Shown here in pieces: positions 1 through 9,779 of a stretch of 64,000 bases of DNA. The stretch covers positions 297,377 through 361,376 of the forward strand of contig CAJNOJ010000097.1 in NCBI GenBank assembly GCA_905250025.1. The letters are read 5' to 3'. Position 1 is the first letter of the stretch, and each line of letters begins with the position of its first letter. This DNA comes from Adineta ricciae. Its lineage: Eukaryota; Rotifera; Eurotatoria; Adinetida; Adinetidae. The position numbers and the translations under genes are program-made. The notes beneath the pieces were generated by a model. It ran no database searches. It worked only from the letters and a program-made list of their open reading frames with translations, and was not told the origin of the DNA.

Positions 1-1360
1 TATTCGGGAGCATATAACTTTGATTAATCAAACTTCGCACTAAACAACAAATACATCATCAGTTACATTCAAATTTACTCTACCTTGTTTATAAGTTAAC
101 ACACTTCCGCCGGATGATGATTGTAATCGTTCTGATTGATGAGTTTGAAGTAATTCCTGATTTAGATTGATGTTGAAAGGAAAAGAATCATTGACATAAT
201 CTTTACTTTATACTTCAGAGCATTAGAGATAGCGAGATCTTTCTCTCGAGTGACTTCATTCAATTTTTCCTTGAGATACCTGAATCGATAAATGAGAGTG
301 AAATGGTCGATTCGACTTGGTGCGATTTCTTACCGATTTTCAGACAAAACAAGTTCAACATCAACAAATGAATTTTCGCTCTTCGTCAACATTTTATTCA
401 GTTTAGTCGACTTATCTTTGAATGAATCACGTTCGATTTCAAGTTCATCCTTTTGGCAAACGAGTGATTTGATGTCATTCTCGAGATGAAGAATCTATGG
501 ATTCAATGCGATGACAAATTTCGAAACAAATCAATCAGCAACAAACTCGTTCATTCGCTTGTTCCAAACATTCCAGTAAATCAGTTTGACTTTCATTCTC
601 TCCTTGATGATCATCGTTCCAAGTGCGATAACGTTTTTGACGAAAAATCTAAATAGAAACTTAGTTTTTTCTCGAGAATCCGAATTCATACCGATAGGTC
701 GCCTTTGACATCATCAAGTTCGTGAGTAAGTTCATCGACTTTGGCTTGTAATACTTCTTTTTCATCTTGAACAGTTTTTAGAGCTGTTTTCAGTAGATGA
801 ACTGTCGACTAGATCGATAAAATAATCGTTGATAAGAAAGGAAAACTAAACAAGGGATTAGTAAACATGAAAAACATGCATCTATCGTGCTTCGTAAACC
901 TAAACAAACCTCCTTGTCTTTCAATGAATTAGGATCTGTCTGAATATGTTAGGAGAAATAGGAAACTTTGATTTGAAGAATTAAATCATGAAACTTACAT
1001 CATTTGGATGTTCGTAAAGAGTTTGAGACGAATACCTCGCACTAAGAGGTTCATTCTAAAAACTTCTCTTTCGACTCAGAAGTGCAGCTTGTGAAAAAAT
1101 TTACTTTTTTCGTTGCTTGCTTTTTCAATTGAACGCATTTTTCTTGTAGACTATCAGCAAGCGATTTAAACTGATTTCGTTCATATTTTAACGCGTCTAG
1201 TTCATTGATCAATATCGAGAATGCTTTTGATTTACTTTCCAATCTCTTTTGCAACACTTGGATCTAAATTCGAACACACGATGTCAGTTCATTGTGGGCA
1301 AATGACAATCTAATATACTTCATTGTTCAATGAATCAATCTGTTGTTGATTATCAATCAT
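1..1360 (-). CDS. CCDC149: CCDC149-like coiled-coil protein, partial (3' end cut)
   Basis: Multi-exon minus-strand gene. Likely start is the ATG at 1360; the C-terminus runs off the left edge. The first exon is short (MIDNQQQIDSLNNE), followed by an exon at about 1263-1107 beginning IQVLQKRLESKSKAF and continuing with an 'ELDALKYERNQFKSLADSL' helix, which resembles the ESKKEAL...KELD...ERDQYK start of vertebrate CCDC149. Further exons at about 1050-1002, 958-930, 810-711, 648-540, 484-343 and 285-82 are joined by GT-AG introns. Around 150-82 the peptide ELLQTHQSERLQSSSGGSVL followed by TYKQVRSL parallels the conserved Ser-rich 'SSALTGVLSAKQV' stretch of CCDC149. The protein is almost entirely heptad-like coiled coil; its role is unknown in the family. 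A pyrimidine tract and AG (1371-1372) lie 11 nt upstream of the ATG. Exon edges were read by eye. Confidence 0.7.
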
Positions 1361-1500
1361 ATCATTTATACTGAAAAATAAGAAACCGACATTTAAGCAT
1401 CGAAGAAATAAACGGCGAACATCGGGCGAAAGCTTAGTAACAAAAGACGAAGAAAAATTCACCGAAAATAGAAACTACAAAAGACAATTTGTTCACGAGT

Positions 1501-2733
1501 CTAAATCTCCGTTTTGGGTTTCGGCCGTTTCACTCGATTTCGTTCCAGAACAAAATCTAGCTTTTGCTGAACTTTTTTACACCCTGAGGCAGAGTAAAGT
1601 AACGTTGGTTGAGAGAATTCGATTAAATCCAATACATCATTGATAATGTCTTTATCCGACTTGCGGTATTCGTAATCGTCCTTTTCACGTGCGGAATCAA
1701 GTCCACGTTGAATGCAAGTATAAACGTGCGAACGTTCCAACGGTAAGAATGGTATAAAAAAAGCGACTAGATGACGATTGATCAGCGAGGCATGCCACAG
1801 TCCACCTGAAAACAATTAGAAGTATGGAAATTTTCATGGTTGACTCGAAAAAAACCTGATTCAGAAAATGCAGCATTGGCCAGTGCTCGCTGCAACTGTG
1901 TGATGTTGTAATTCTCGCGTGGAATAGAGGCAAAATAATTGTCCTGAGCAATACGGTTTATCTCCATACCACCGGTATTACTAAGAAACAACAATATAAA
2001 TCTGATCCAAGGAGGACTCGGATACATTACCTTAAAAATATAAAGATTGTCTTGCGAAAATCGGTCGGTTGTGCGTAGTTCGGGGTATGAAAATCGATGT
2101 ATGCCAAAATGACTTCTAATAACTGCGCCGGCATCTTGTCGACCTCATCAAAAATGAACGTTGCCTGAGCACAGGCTTTCGTTGCTTTTTCAATATCGTG
2201 CTTAAGCCGATCCTACCCAACAAAGAGAGACATGAATATCTGTAACTACTCGTATGGTTCGGGCATACTTTGTACTCTTGAAGATGTGCTTCATCATGAT
2301 GCATGAAATCACGTGATGCAACATACAGTCGAGCATATTTTGTCTTATAACCTTCTCTATACAAACTTTCAACAATATGTTTCGCAACGAAATTTTTTCC
2401 TAAATAGAAAAATAGATTCGGTCTATCAATCTAGCTTTATTCTTGATGAGACAGTTACCTGTGCCAGTACTTCCATGTAATGATAATACCAATGCTTTCG
2501 ACGGCTGTTTAGAGTTGATATGTGCTTTGATCGATGTAATTAAAAGTTCATGTGCGAGTGGTTGACCCATTAATTGCTCTTTCAATCGTAGATCAAGTGC
2601 TTTAAGAAAAGAAATGAATAGATGTCGAACAGATTTGTACGATCAGTCACCTGTGATATTATTTGGCACCCAATATTTCGAACAACACTCAAAGAAACAA
2701 AAGGCATGAAAGAACTGAAGTACATCCACCATA
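1501..2733 (-). CDS. Torsin-family AAA+ ATPase
   Basis: Six-exon gene for a torsin, an AAA+ ATPase of the ER lumen and nuclear envelope that needs LAP1/LULL1-type cofactors in other animals. Visible signatures: a Cys-containing N-terminal segment (ECCSKYW); the torsin block 'LKEQLMGQPLAHELL'; Walker A GSTGTGK, split by an intron after GTG (about 2455-2396); Walker B FIFDEVDKM (about 2140-2115); the sensor region NTGGMEINRI; WHASLINRHLV...FIPFLPLERSHV (about 1800-1730); and the torsin sensor-2 motif GCK (SASGCKKV, about 1585). Walker A has Ser where most torsins have Trp (GWTGTGK). The start at 2733 has an upstream in-frame stop (or AG) nine bases earlier; a classical signal peptide is weak, so a missed 5' exon is possible. 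Length about 310 residues is normal. A pyrimidine tract with AG at 2753-2754 precedes the start. Confidence 0.9.
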
Positions 2734-2884
2734 CTCTATTTTGTTATAGATCTTAAATAAAAGACAGACATTGAAGATTAGTTTTTCTTCGGAAAATAAA
2801 ACAAAACAGCACTATTTATCAAAATGTCGCGTGTCTATTAGGAAACAAAAAAGAGAAACAAACATGAAAGAACACAAATATGAA

Positions 2885-4731
2885 TCACTGGCGAGAAGAA
2901 TTGATAAGATCACGTTCATCATTATTTGCATCCATGAGAAATTGTCGCAAACAACCAACTGCGCTAAAGTAACCCTAAACGACCACCAAATTCATTAGAA
3001 TTACTCAAACCAATTTTTTCTTCATACTTCATGCTCAAGAAATATTGCTTTTATTTCACCACCCGACCAATAATCCATAGCATAAGCTAAGATTCTCATG
3101 GATAAATCATTGACACGTAAAAAGCTACCACTAAATAATACTCGATGAACATTCTAAATCAAAGAAGTCTTGTTTAAATAAACTAAAGAACATTCAATGA
3201 ATTTACCTCAGTACGAGCACACATCATTGAAATGGAACCAATATTATTGAGAACAGTGACTAAAGTAGCACGAGCTAAGTCGGCTTTGGATGCTTGGTCA
3301 CGCTTGTCCGATTGATTCATATGTCCAAAGCTAGATATAATAAAGTCTCTTATATTTCTATTCATAATCACAGCGAATGATTCTTTACGTCTCACGGTAT
3401 CATGAAAATGTCAAATAAATGTCAGTCGTCTACAGTCAAACTAAATAATCATTCAGCTTATCTATTGAGACTTGTAGCAATAAGCATTTATTATACGTTA
3501 TTAATAAGCTCGCAAGTATACTTCCATAGCTAGCTGATCATTTCTCTGTTTAGCAGTGACTTGCCTACATTCGACAGGTATTTGCTTGCAGAGCTCACCA
3601 ATACTAGACAGATTTCAATAGGTAACAAGACAAACTTCGGCAAATCCTTATATCTTTTCACATGTACAATTATATTCAATTTACCTGCTCGCTACAATAT
3701 GGCCAGGCAAACCAAATCTTTCGTAATCACCACCGTAGATATCTTTAACCAATTTATCCACCTAGACAAAATTCATTGGTGTACAATTTTTCTCTCCACA
3801 TTCAATTTTACCTTTGTACTGTCCCCTTCCGAAGCTAATTGAATTGCTTCATCATAACTAGAACATCCTGTTAACAAACAGCATAGACCGAGAAAAGTAC
3901 CTCCGCCAATACTAAAAGAAATTCGATCTCTATTGATAGATACTCGCTAAATGCGTACCTCGTGCCAGTGATACGTCGATAACTACTTTCTGATTCTACG
4001 TATAAAATGCTAATTCCACTTCCAATATTGACTAGAAGAAATGGATGATTGATATCGAAGGTAAATGGATGTTTGTTTGGATTTGCATCATTCTGTGGTT
4101 CTTCATAGTAAAAACATTCTTTAGAATTCAATTTAGTTATATAACATAAGCCATTCATCAACGTATCGAGTTCGTCGCATTTACACCAACTAATTTTTAG
4201 TTTCTACATGAGAAAAAAAAACACAAGAGATTGTTTTGTTCAAAATACCAAACAAATATTTACTTCAACGATATCTTTCTCAAACTTATAAGCGCCACCT
4301 CCTGTTGCAAAGATTTTGAATGTTAACATGTGTAAATTCCTCATTACACATGCATCAATAAAAGTCATCATCTTCGATGTTGGAAAGCGTATGAAATGGA
4401 GATTTCCTCGTCGGCTACCTAATTCAATATTTTTCAATTCCAATGCATCATCACGTACGCCATCTTGCCCGTAGGCACGATTAGATGTTAAATAACGCCG
4501 AATGTTGACCAAAATTTCACCTTCATTTCGAATTTCTTCAGCTGTTAAATCTAGTGGCTCAAAATAGACCAGCTTAACAAGTGTTCCGCCAATATCAATA
4601 CCAAACCAAGGAAAAACTATGATAGAAAACGAAGTTTTCCATGATTACGACTCGGTTATATTTCATTTACCTGGAATCACTGTCTCTTCACGACCAGATA
4701 TCGCAGACGATGCCACCGTATTGCTCGCCAT
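2885..4731 (-). CDS. PANK: Pantothenate kinase (eukaryotic type II PanK)
   Basis: Catalyses ATP-dependent phosphorylation of pantothenate, the first step of coenzyme A synthesis. Exons in order from 4731: a short N-terminus ([20 protein letters not shown]), then [18 protein letters not shown] (phosphate-binding loop), [13 protein letters not shown]...[24 protein letters not shown] with the likely catalytic Glu, [16 protein letters not shown], a C-terminal exon with [11 protein letters not shown]...[20 protein letters not shown], then [28 protein letters not shown], and FLEHE/GYFSAVG. The order and spacing match animal PanK1-4 catalytic cores almost residue for residue. It lacks long N-terminal targeting extensions, so a cytosolic protein is suggested. 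Stop TGA at 2885-2887. A T-rich tract ending in AG (4781-4782) lies 49 nt upstream of the ATG. Confidence 0.95.
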
Positions 4732-5206
4732 TCTTATTAGAGAAACTCTCGTAGATTTGGAATGTCCAGTATTGCTTGAACTAGAAGAAAAAAACTTTAA
4801 TAAAATTGAATAGTAGTTCTTCAGATCTCATCTGTCATATTTCAGTAAAGAGGCTCGATTTTAAGGCAGGTCTACACGAATGACAAGGCATCGAACTATC
4901 TGTGAAAATATACCGGCTGACACATCGATGATTCGTTCCTACGATAAGAATATCGTATGTTCCTTTAAATAAAAGAACGGTACTATTTGTCTTTAATATT
5001 TGAATTCGAAGCAAAAAACGCAAATGCACCTTTTGTTATCCATTTCAACTCCACATGATCAGATCCAACCGCTCATCTGTCGAACAGCATCTGAAATAAG
5101 AGTGGAGATAGAGAGTACGTCTTTTTTCACGTGCTTTTTTCAATATTCAATGTATTAATAGAACAAAATATAATAGAACAACATTATTATCTGACATAAT
5201 TATCTT
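4732..5206. other. Gap between POLE3 and PANK genes
   Basis: No convincing gene. The minus-strand open stretch at 4835-5029 has no recognisable domain. The AG at 4781-4782 after a T-rich run is a likely splice or trans-splice acceptor for the pantothenate kinase mRNA. The upstream part is the 3' flank of POLE3, whose stop codon itself lies inside an AATAAA. Confidence 0.5.
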
Positions 5207-5771
5207 TTATTCAGTTGCTGCTTCAGCATTTTCAATTTCATCTTCCTCCTCTTCTTCATTATCATTGTTTTCTGTTGATGCTTCTGCTTGATTCTGCTTT
5301 TTGTTAGCTGTTTCTTCCTTCTTCTTGCGTATTTGTTCTTGATAATCTAAATCGAAACTTGATTTAAACTAATTAAATCACAATTGTATGTTGCCTTTCA
5401 ATGCTTCTTGTAATGGTTCCACAAGCATCTCAAACTGATTAGATTGGAGAGATTTGAAAATATCTTGAACTGTCACAGTCTTGCGCTTTGCATTTGCAGC
5501 ATATTGATTGGCACTAAGCAGACAAAAATATTGTTATTGTCTTACGTTAGAAGAATTCAATACCACCTACGTTGTACTGATGTATAGAATAAATGTCAAT
5601 GCCGCACGTGACATAGCTAGTCGTGCTTCTTTAGAAATTGTTGGCGAATCTTCCAACTGAAATGGAATGAAGTTTATTGTTTACATTGTGAGATGTTATA
5701 CTTACAGCTTCATTCATCAATCGGGTGATAACTGCGTTTGGAAATGATAAGTCATCGATTTCATCTGACAT
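5207..5771 (-). CDS. POLE3: DNA polymerase epsilon subunit 3 / CHRAC17 histone-fold protein
   Basis: Small histone-fold protein that pairs with POLE4 in DNA polymerase epsilon and with CHRAC15 in the CHRAC remodeller. The first exon (5771 leftwards) reads MSDEIDDLSFPNAVITRLMN, matching the POLE3 start (LNLPNAVITRII). Next come ISKEARLAMSRAALTFILYI (histone-fold helix 2), then NQYAANAKRKTVTVQDIFKS and LVEPLQEALK, equal to the A..KRKT....DV...L and F..PLKEALE blocks of POLE3. The tail is a Lys-rich segment followed by an acidic stretch (NDNEEEEEDEIE), typical of the family. Four short exons. The start is 83 bp downstream of the TRMT10A stop and preceded by a 6 nt leader after a T11-rich acceptor. 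The stop TAA overlaps an AATAAA. Confidence 0.87.
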
Positions 5772-5853
5772 GATTATCTACGAAAAAAAAAAACGGAATA
5801 TTTTTATTAGCATACAGTCGACCTTATAATTGAGATCGATAAAGAGAAACAGA
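5772..5853 (-). promoter_or_regulatory. Operon-like intercistronic spacer: poly(A) signal then acceptor
   Basis: In the 82 bp between the TRMT10A stop and the POLE3 start, the minus strand carries AATAAA (plus-strand tttatt at 5803-5808) and then a run of about eleven T, CGTAG acceptor (AG at 5778-5779) and only six bases before the POLE3 ATG. There is no room for an ordinary promoter. Poly(A) signal plus immediate trans-splice acceptor is the layout of SL trans-spliced operons in rotifers and nematodes. The SL itself is not in the window. Confidence 0.6.
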
Positions 5854-7071
5854 TTAGACAGTTTCGATGTTATTTTTATTATCATTAGAATCTGAAATAT
5901 ATAAAGATCCAAATGTATGACTTTGCCAATGATTCATTAGCTCACCTTCAATTTTCTTCACGACCCAACCCTTACGTTCAGGTACGTGCTTCTTCAATGT
6001 CTCTCCCCAATCCTGTGTTGTCATGTACGACTGTAAAATGTCGAACACTAAACGAAAAGAATTGACGTATACTTCCGATGACTCAATCATTTCTACCTTG
6101 ATTTATCGTTAGAATTTGATTGAACGTGCCGCCATCAGCGGAGTGTTCCATATAAGTTTCAATCGGTAGTCTGTAACAAGCAATGTTGATATTTTGACAC
6201 GTTTGAAACGTCATATTCTACAAACGTTAGCACTAGCAGACTAAATTTTACGCAAAATCATTCCTACTTTTCGCACACTTTCATCAACGAGACCACCGAT
6301 AACGTATACATTTTGTTCGTTCACTTCGGTCAATACTTTATCACCATTTGGACTCAAATAAATCAAAGAATCAGACGGATGACATTCATGAATCGGTTTA
6401 TCACAAAGAATGATCTAGAATATTACACACTAGTAGGAAATTGATTAGATGGAAAGAAATGCTACTTTACTTGATAGTTCTCGAAGCCACTATTAACACG
6501 ACGGCATTCTTGAGCTAGAGGACTTTCATTGGACCAATTTGTTAAAGTAAGTCGTACAGGCTTAGGAGCTCGACGATTTGAACTGTAGCATCGTCCGATT
6601 TGTCGAGCAAGGCTAGCAATTTCCTAGAGAATGATAAAGTTAGAATTAGAACTAGTTTTCGAACAGTATTTCTCAGCAATGATATCGACTAACCTTACCC
6701 GACATAGATTCATTGTATGCACAATCGATACATATCACAGGTGTTGTTGTTTCTCGATTAATTTCTGCTAAACGCTCGTTGACGGTTCGTTTGAACAATT
6801 TTCCAGTCAATGATACTGCTGAAAGGAAAAGTTTCATCAGCACAAAAGTATTGGCGGAAGAAACAACATTACTTTCAGTAGCATCCGATGACGGCAGATT
6901 GAAAGATGGACGAGATTTCTTCTTCTTCTTAGGTGCTTGTTTATACTGTTGACGAAGACGCTCGTAACGTAGTCGTTTTTTCGCACTCCGTGGCAATCGC
7001 TTTACTTTTGGTACTTCCTCGTTGGACTCATTTTCATCATCTTGAACAGGAGTAACGTCTTCAGTGGACAT
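5854..7071 (-). CDS. TRMT10A: tRNA m1G9 methyltransferase, TRMT10A-like
   Basis: SPOUT-fold methyltransferase that makes 1-methylguanosine at position 9 of tRNAs, using S-adenosylmethionine, in cytosol/nucleus. The N-terminus (from 7071) is acidic and then Lys/Arg rich with KRLPRSAKKRLRYERLRQQY and a polylysine patch, as in TRMT10A. Then PVICIDCAYNESMSGKEI (start of the SPOUT domain), RCYSSNRRAPKPVRLTLTNW, a segment IYLSPNG...LTEVNEQNVYVIGGLVDESV that corresponds to the family's TSDSPNxL...YVIGGLVDxN cofactor-binding block, RLPIETYM, LTINQVFDILQSYMTTQDWG and VPERKG near 5990, equal to the conserved LEYLETRDWQEAF...PQRKG end. Several short GT-AG introns are present, including one of about 58 nt near 6820-6877 that can also be read through in frame. 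Length is close to family norm (about 330 residues). Confidence 0.87.
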
Positions 7072-8308
7072 CGTTTCACATAAAAATCACAAATGACATC
7101 ATGATGGAAGACTTGACTGAGAAAATAAGTGTTAGCACTTCAACCTGTTCGGATTGGATATAATGTGACGAAAATAATGCGGAAGAGATGTCGCTCACAT
7201 GAGGACAAGATTATATGCACATCATTGATAAAAATATTTTGAGATTCCTGTCTGTATGTGTGCATGTATATTTTTTTGTGTGAAAATGATTGTTATATTT
7301 AACCATATGTACTTTGAAAGAATATTTTTAAGAGCTCAAATACACCTTTCTCTTTACGACTCAATATTATACTTTTCCTAACGTATGTTAATATTATTAT
7401 TAGGTAATAATAATGCCGTAACTGCCCGTATTTTTAGGAATTTGTTGAGACAAACAAAACTATTTTTGAAGATAGTGATCCATATAGTATCACTGAAGTC
7501 TAAAATAGTCATAATATCGAAGTAATTTACTTATTTATGTCCGATCAGATGACTAACAGTTCATTTTTCTCTCCTGACACATTATTGTTACACGTATAAG
7601 ATGGATTGCTGCTAGATTTGATCCCAAATGACAAAGCGAATAAGATTTTGTTCATCTGTCCGTCTTCTGGAAGAATAGAATAAGATATTTCAAAGGAATA
7701 ATTGGATATATATCCAAATGATTCGAAATTATCTACTTTGGACAGTCTGGATCAAATTTATCAGCAACCTATTCTTCTATGAGTGGAGATATAACCTTTT
7801 GTCTTCAATTCTAAAGTCGAATTAACACATCCCATTAGTATACTATTATCAGTAGATACTGTTCGTTTAATCCCAAAGAACATCAGTCGAGTATGTCAAT
7901 AAAATATAATGAAAATTGAAAGGTGTGCTCTTATCTGACATGAAAAAACGAAGAATAGAATCGTGTTACTCATAAACAGCTATTTTTTCGACCATGGATT
8001 CTTCTTTCTGCATATACCTAGTAGCAGACGAAAAACAAAGATTGACGTCATCATGAGCAGCATTTCTTCATACGGTGGATTTTTCCTTTCGTGTATAGTA
8101 ATATATGAAAAATGTCTCTTGAGAAACTGGGACATACATACATATGTTGTCATTTCAGAGTTCGTCAGACTCTGTCTTGAATGGTTAGTAATCTGCAAAC
8201 GGCTATCGATTATTCAAATGTGACCATTTATCAAATAATTACCAAACAAAATCATTTATATGTCTTTGAAATTATTCCTAACTTTTTATTTCACATATCT
8301 AATTCCAG
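7072..8308. other. Intergenic region, no gene recognised
   Basis: AT-rich spacer between the leftward TRMT10A cluster and the rightward coiled-coil/SecA locus. Short open stretches at 7963-8223 on both strands are mirror images of each other with no domain signal. A pyrimidine-rich tract ending TTCCAG at about 8303-8308 looks like a real splice acceptor and marks the beginning of the decayed gene that follows. Promoters for both flanking transcription units should lie here, but no motif is distinctive. Confidence 0.5.
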
Positions 8309-9700
8309 CAGAGCGAATAGGGGTGATCAATTTATCAAAAAGCTTCATTCTAAACAATCGATTCTCACTGCACTGATTCGACACCACTTCATGACGCGTG
8401 GTGGTACTATTGATCTTGTTCGTTTCAAAGCAAGACGTTGGTTGGTCAGCCTTATTATGGATCGTCGGTGTTTTGTCTAATGAGACATCGGCCAAGCACA
8501 GCTTCATCAGAACAATTTATTGAAGATGTATGTGAAAAGGGGTACAGTGATATGCCAACAAAATGAATTGATGCCTGGCGTGTGGTTGGTGTATTTATAC
8601 ATGCAGACCGTGTTAGTTCAAAGTCAACTGAATGTAGTCAATTTTAAACATTCTTATTTCACGGCAAATGCGTGCTGATTCCAAATCCGAACCAGTTCAC
8701 GAAAAAAAAAACAATTGAGTCTGAAGGTGAATTTATTGTCATTCAAAACGATACATCATTGATGCACGGTAATGGTGACTCATCTGTTGTCGAGCAGCGT
8801 GTGAGCTCATTAAAAGATAAAACTACTGATACGAAGTCAGAATATAAAAAAGAAAAAGTACAAGAACATTTTACAAAATTATTCAATGGTATTGTGGTTT
8901 TGAGAGTTGACGGTGGTACTGAAGTCAAAATGAACGAAGACAACGATCGTATACCAGACGGCTTCAACGTAATACGTGTTGCACCCAACGGTGGTATCAC
9001 ACCTTTGCGTTATCGCAAATTATCGGAAAATGTCTATGCTATCACATGTATAAGTGAGTCTTAGGAAAAGACCAATATAACACACATTGAAGTCAAGAGA
9101 GCGAACCAACAAAACATGCGTAAATGTGAGAGGAATAAAAGAAAGACATATTGGAAAATTCCATATCACATGTCGTAAGAATATTTCTTAACAGATATCG
9201 CAATTGTATATACACATTCAAAAACAGGGATTGAAAAGAAGGCCGTCTAGCAAAAAGAACCGCTCAATGATAAGACTTATGCTCAAGAGTTAGTGGAACG
9301 TTTAACACCCTACGGTTAATTGCGTAATGTTCAACTATTGCAATTGATCGATTTGGATTTACTTTCATCAGCTGGTAGTTATGATGAGAAAGATGAATTC
9401 GACGTCTTAAAATAGTGCTTAGATGAATGTCTGCAGCTGAGATTCATTAACTGGTAAAACTCGAAGCGAAAGTGATTTATCTATGGGTCGATCACTGCGT
9501 TTCTCATTCATTACTCATAACGTTCATACGTATATTAAAGATCAATTTCACAGCGCATATGTCAAGCTGAGATAGATGGATTTTGTTGTTTCGGACTCAG
9601 TTGCAACGAAAGAAACATAGTCCATCACCGATGACCATCTGCGATTGGAATAGTATTTGTCAGAGCAATGAAGAGTGCGAAAGTGAACAAGCGCATCTTA
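8309..9700 (+). pseudogene. Decayed protein-coding gene, family unknown
   Basis: Plus-strand coding-like sequence, broken by stops but with long stretches of sensible protein. Readable parts: about 8311-8478 (…RWLVSLIMD), 8462-9056 (…FIEDVCEKGYSDMPTK, FVIQ-type segment EGEFIVIQNDTSLMHGNG, RIPDGFNVIRVAPNGGITPL), and after a plausible intron with GTGAGT donor near 9054 and acceptor TTCTTAACAG near 9195, 9196-9420 (…ELVERLTPYG, LIDLDLLSSAGSYDEKDEF), then 9490-9660. In-frame stops: TGA 8564, TAA 8645, TAG 9248, TAA 9317, TAG 9413, and in another frame TAG 9573, 9618 and 9651. Every one is one C-to-T change from CGA, CAA or CAG. One or two frame changes are also needed (near 8470 and between 9420 and 9490). 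I recognise no domain. It ends just before the leader of the coiled-coil gene. Confidence 0.5.
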
Positions 9701-9753
9701 TACCTTTAAGACACAAAATTGTGAATAAATTAACCGATGTTTCATTTCGTTTC

Positions 9754-9779
9754 AGATAAGTTCTTAGACAGTATTAACA
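9754..9779 (+). promoter_or_regulatory. Acceptor plus short leader before coiled-coil gene
   Basis: A pyrimidine-rich tract ending TTTCAG (AG at 9754-9755) lies 24 nt upstream of the ATG at 9780, with a second weaker AG at about 9769-9770. It fits either a 5' UTR intron or a spliced-leader acceptor. The same arrangement recurs at most genes in the window. Confidence 0.45.
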
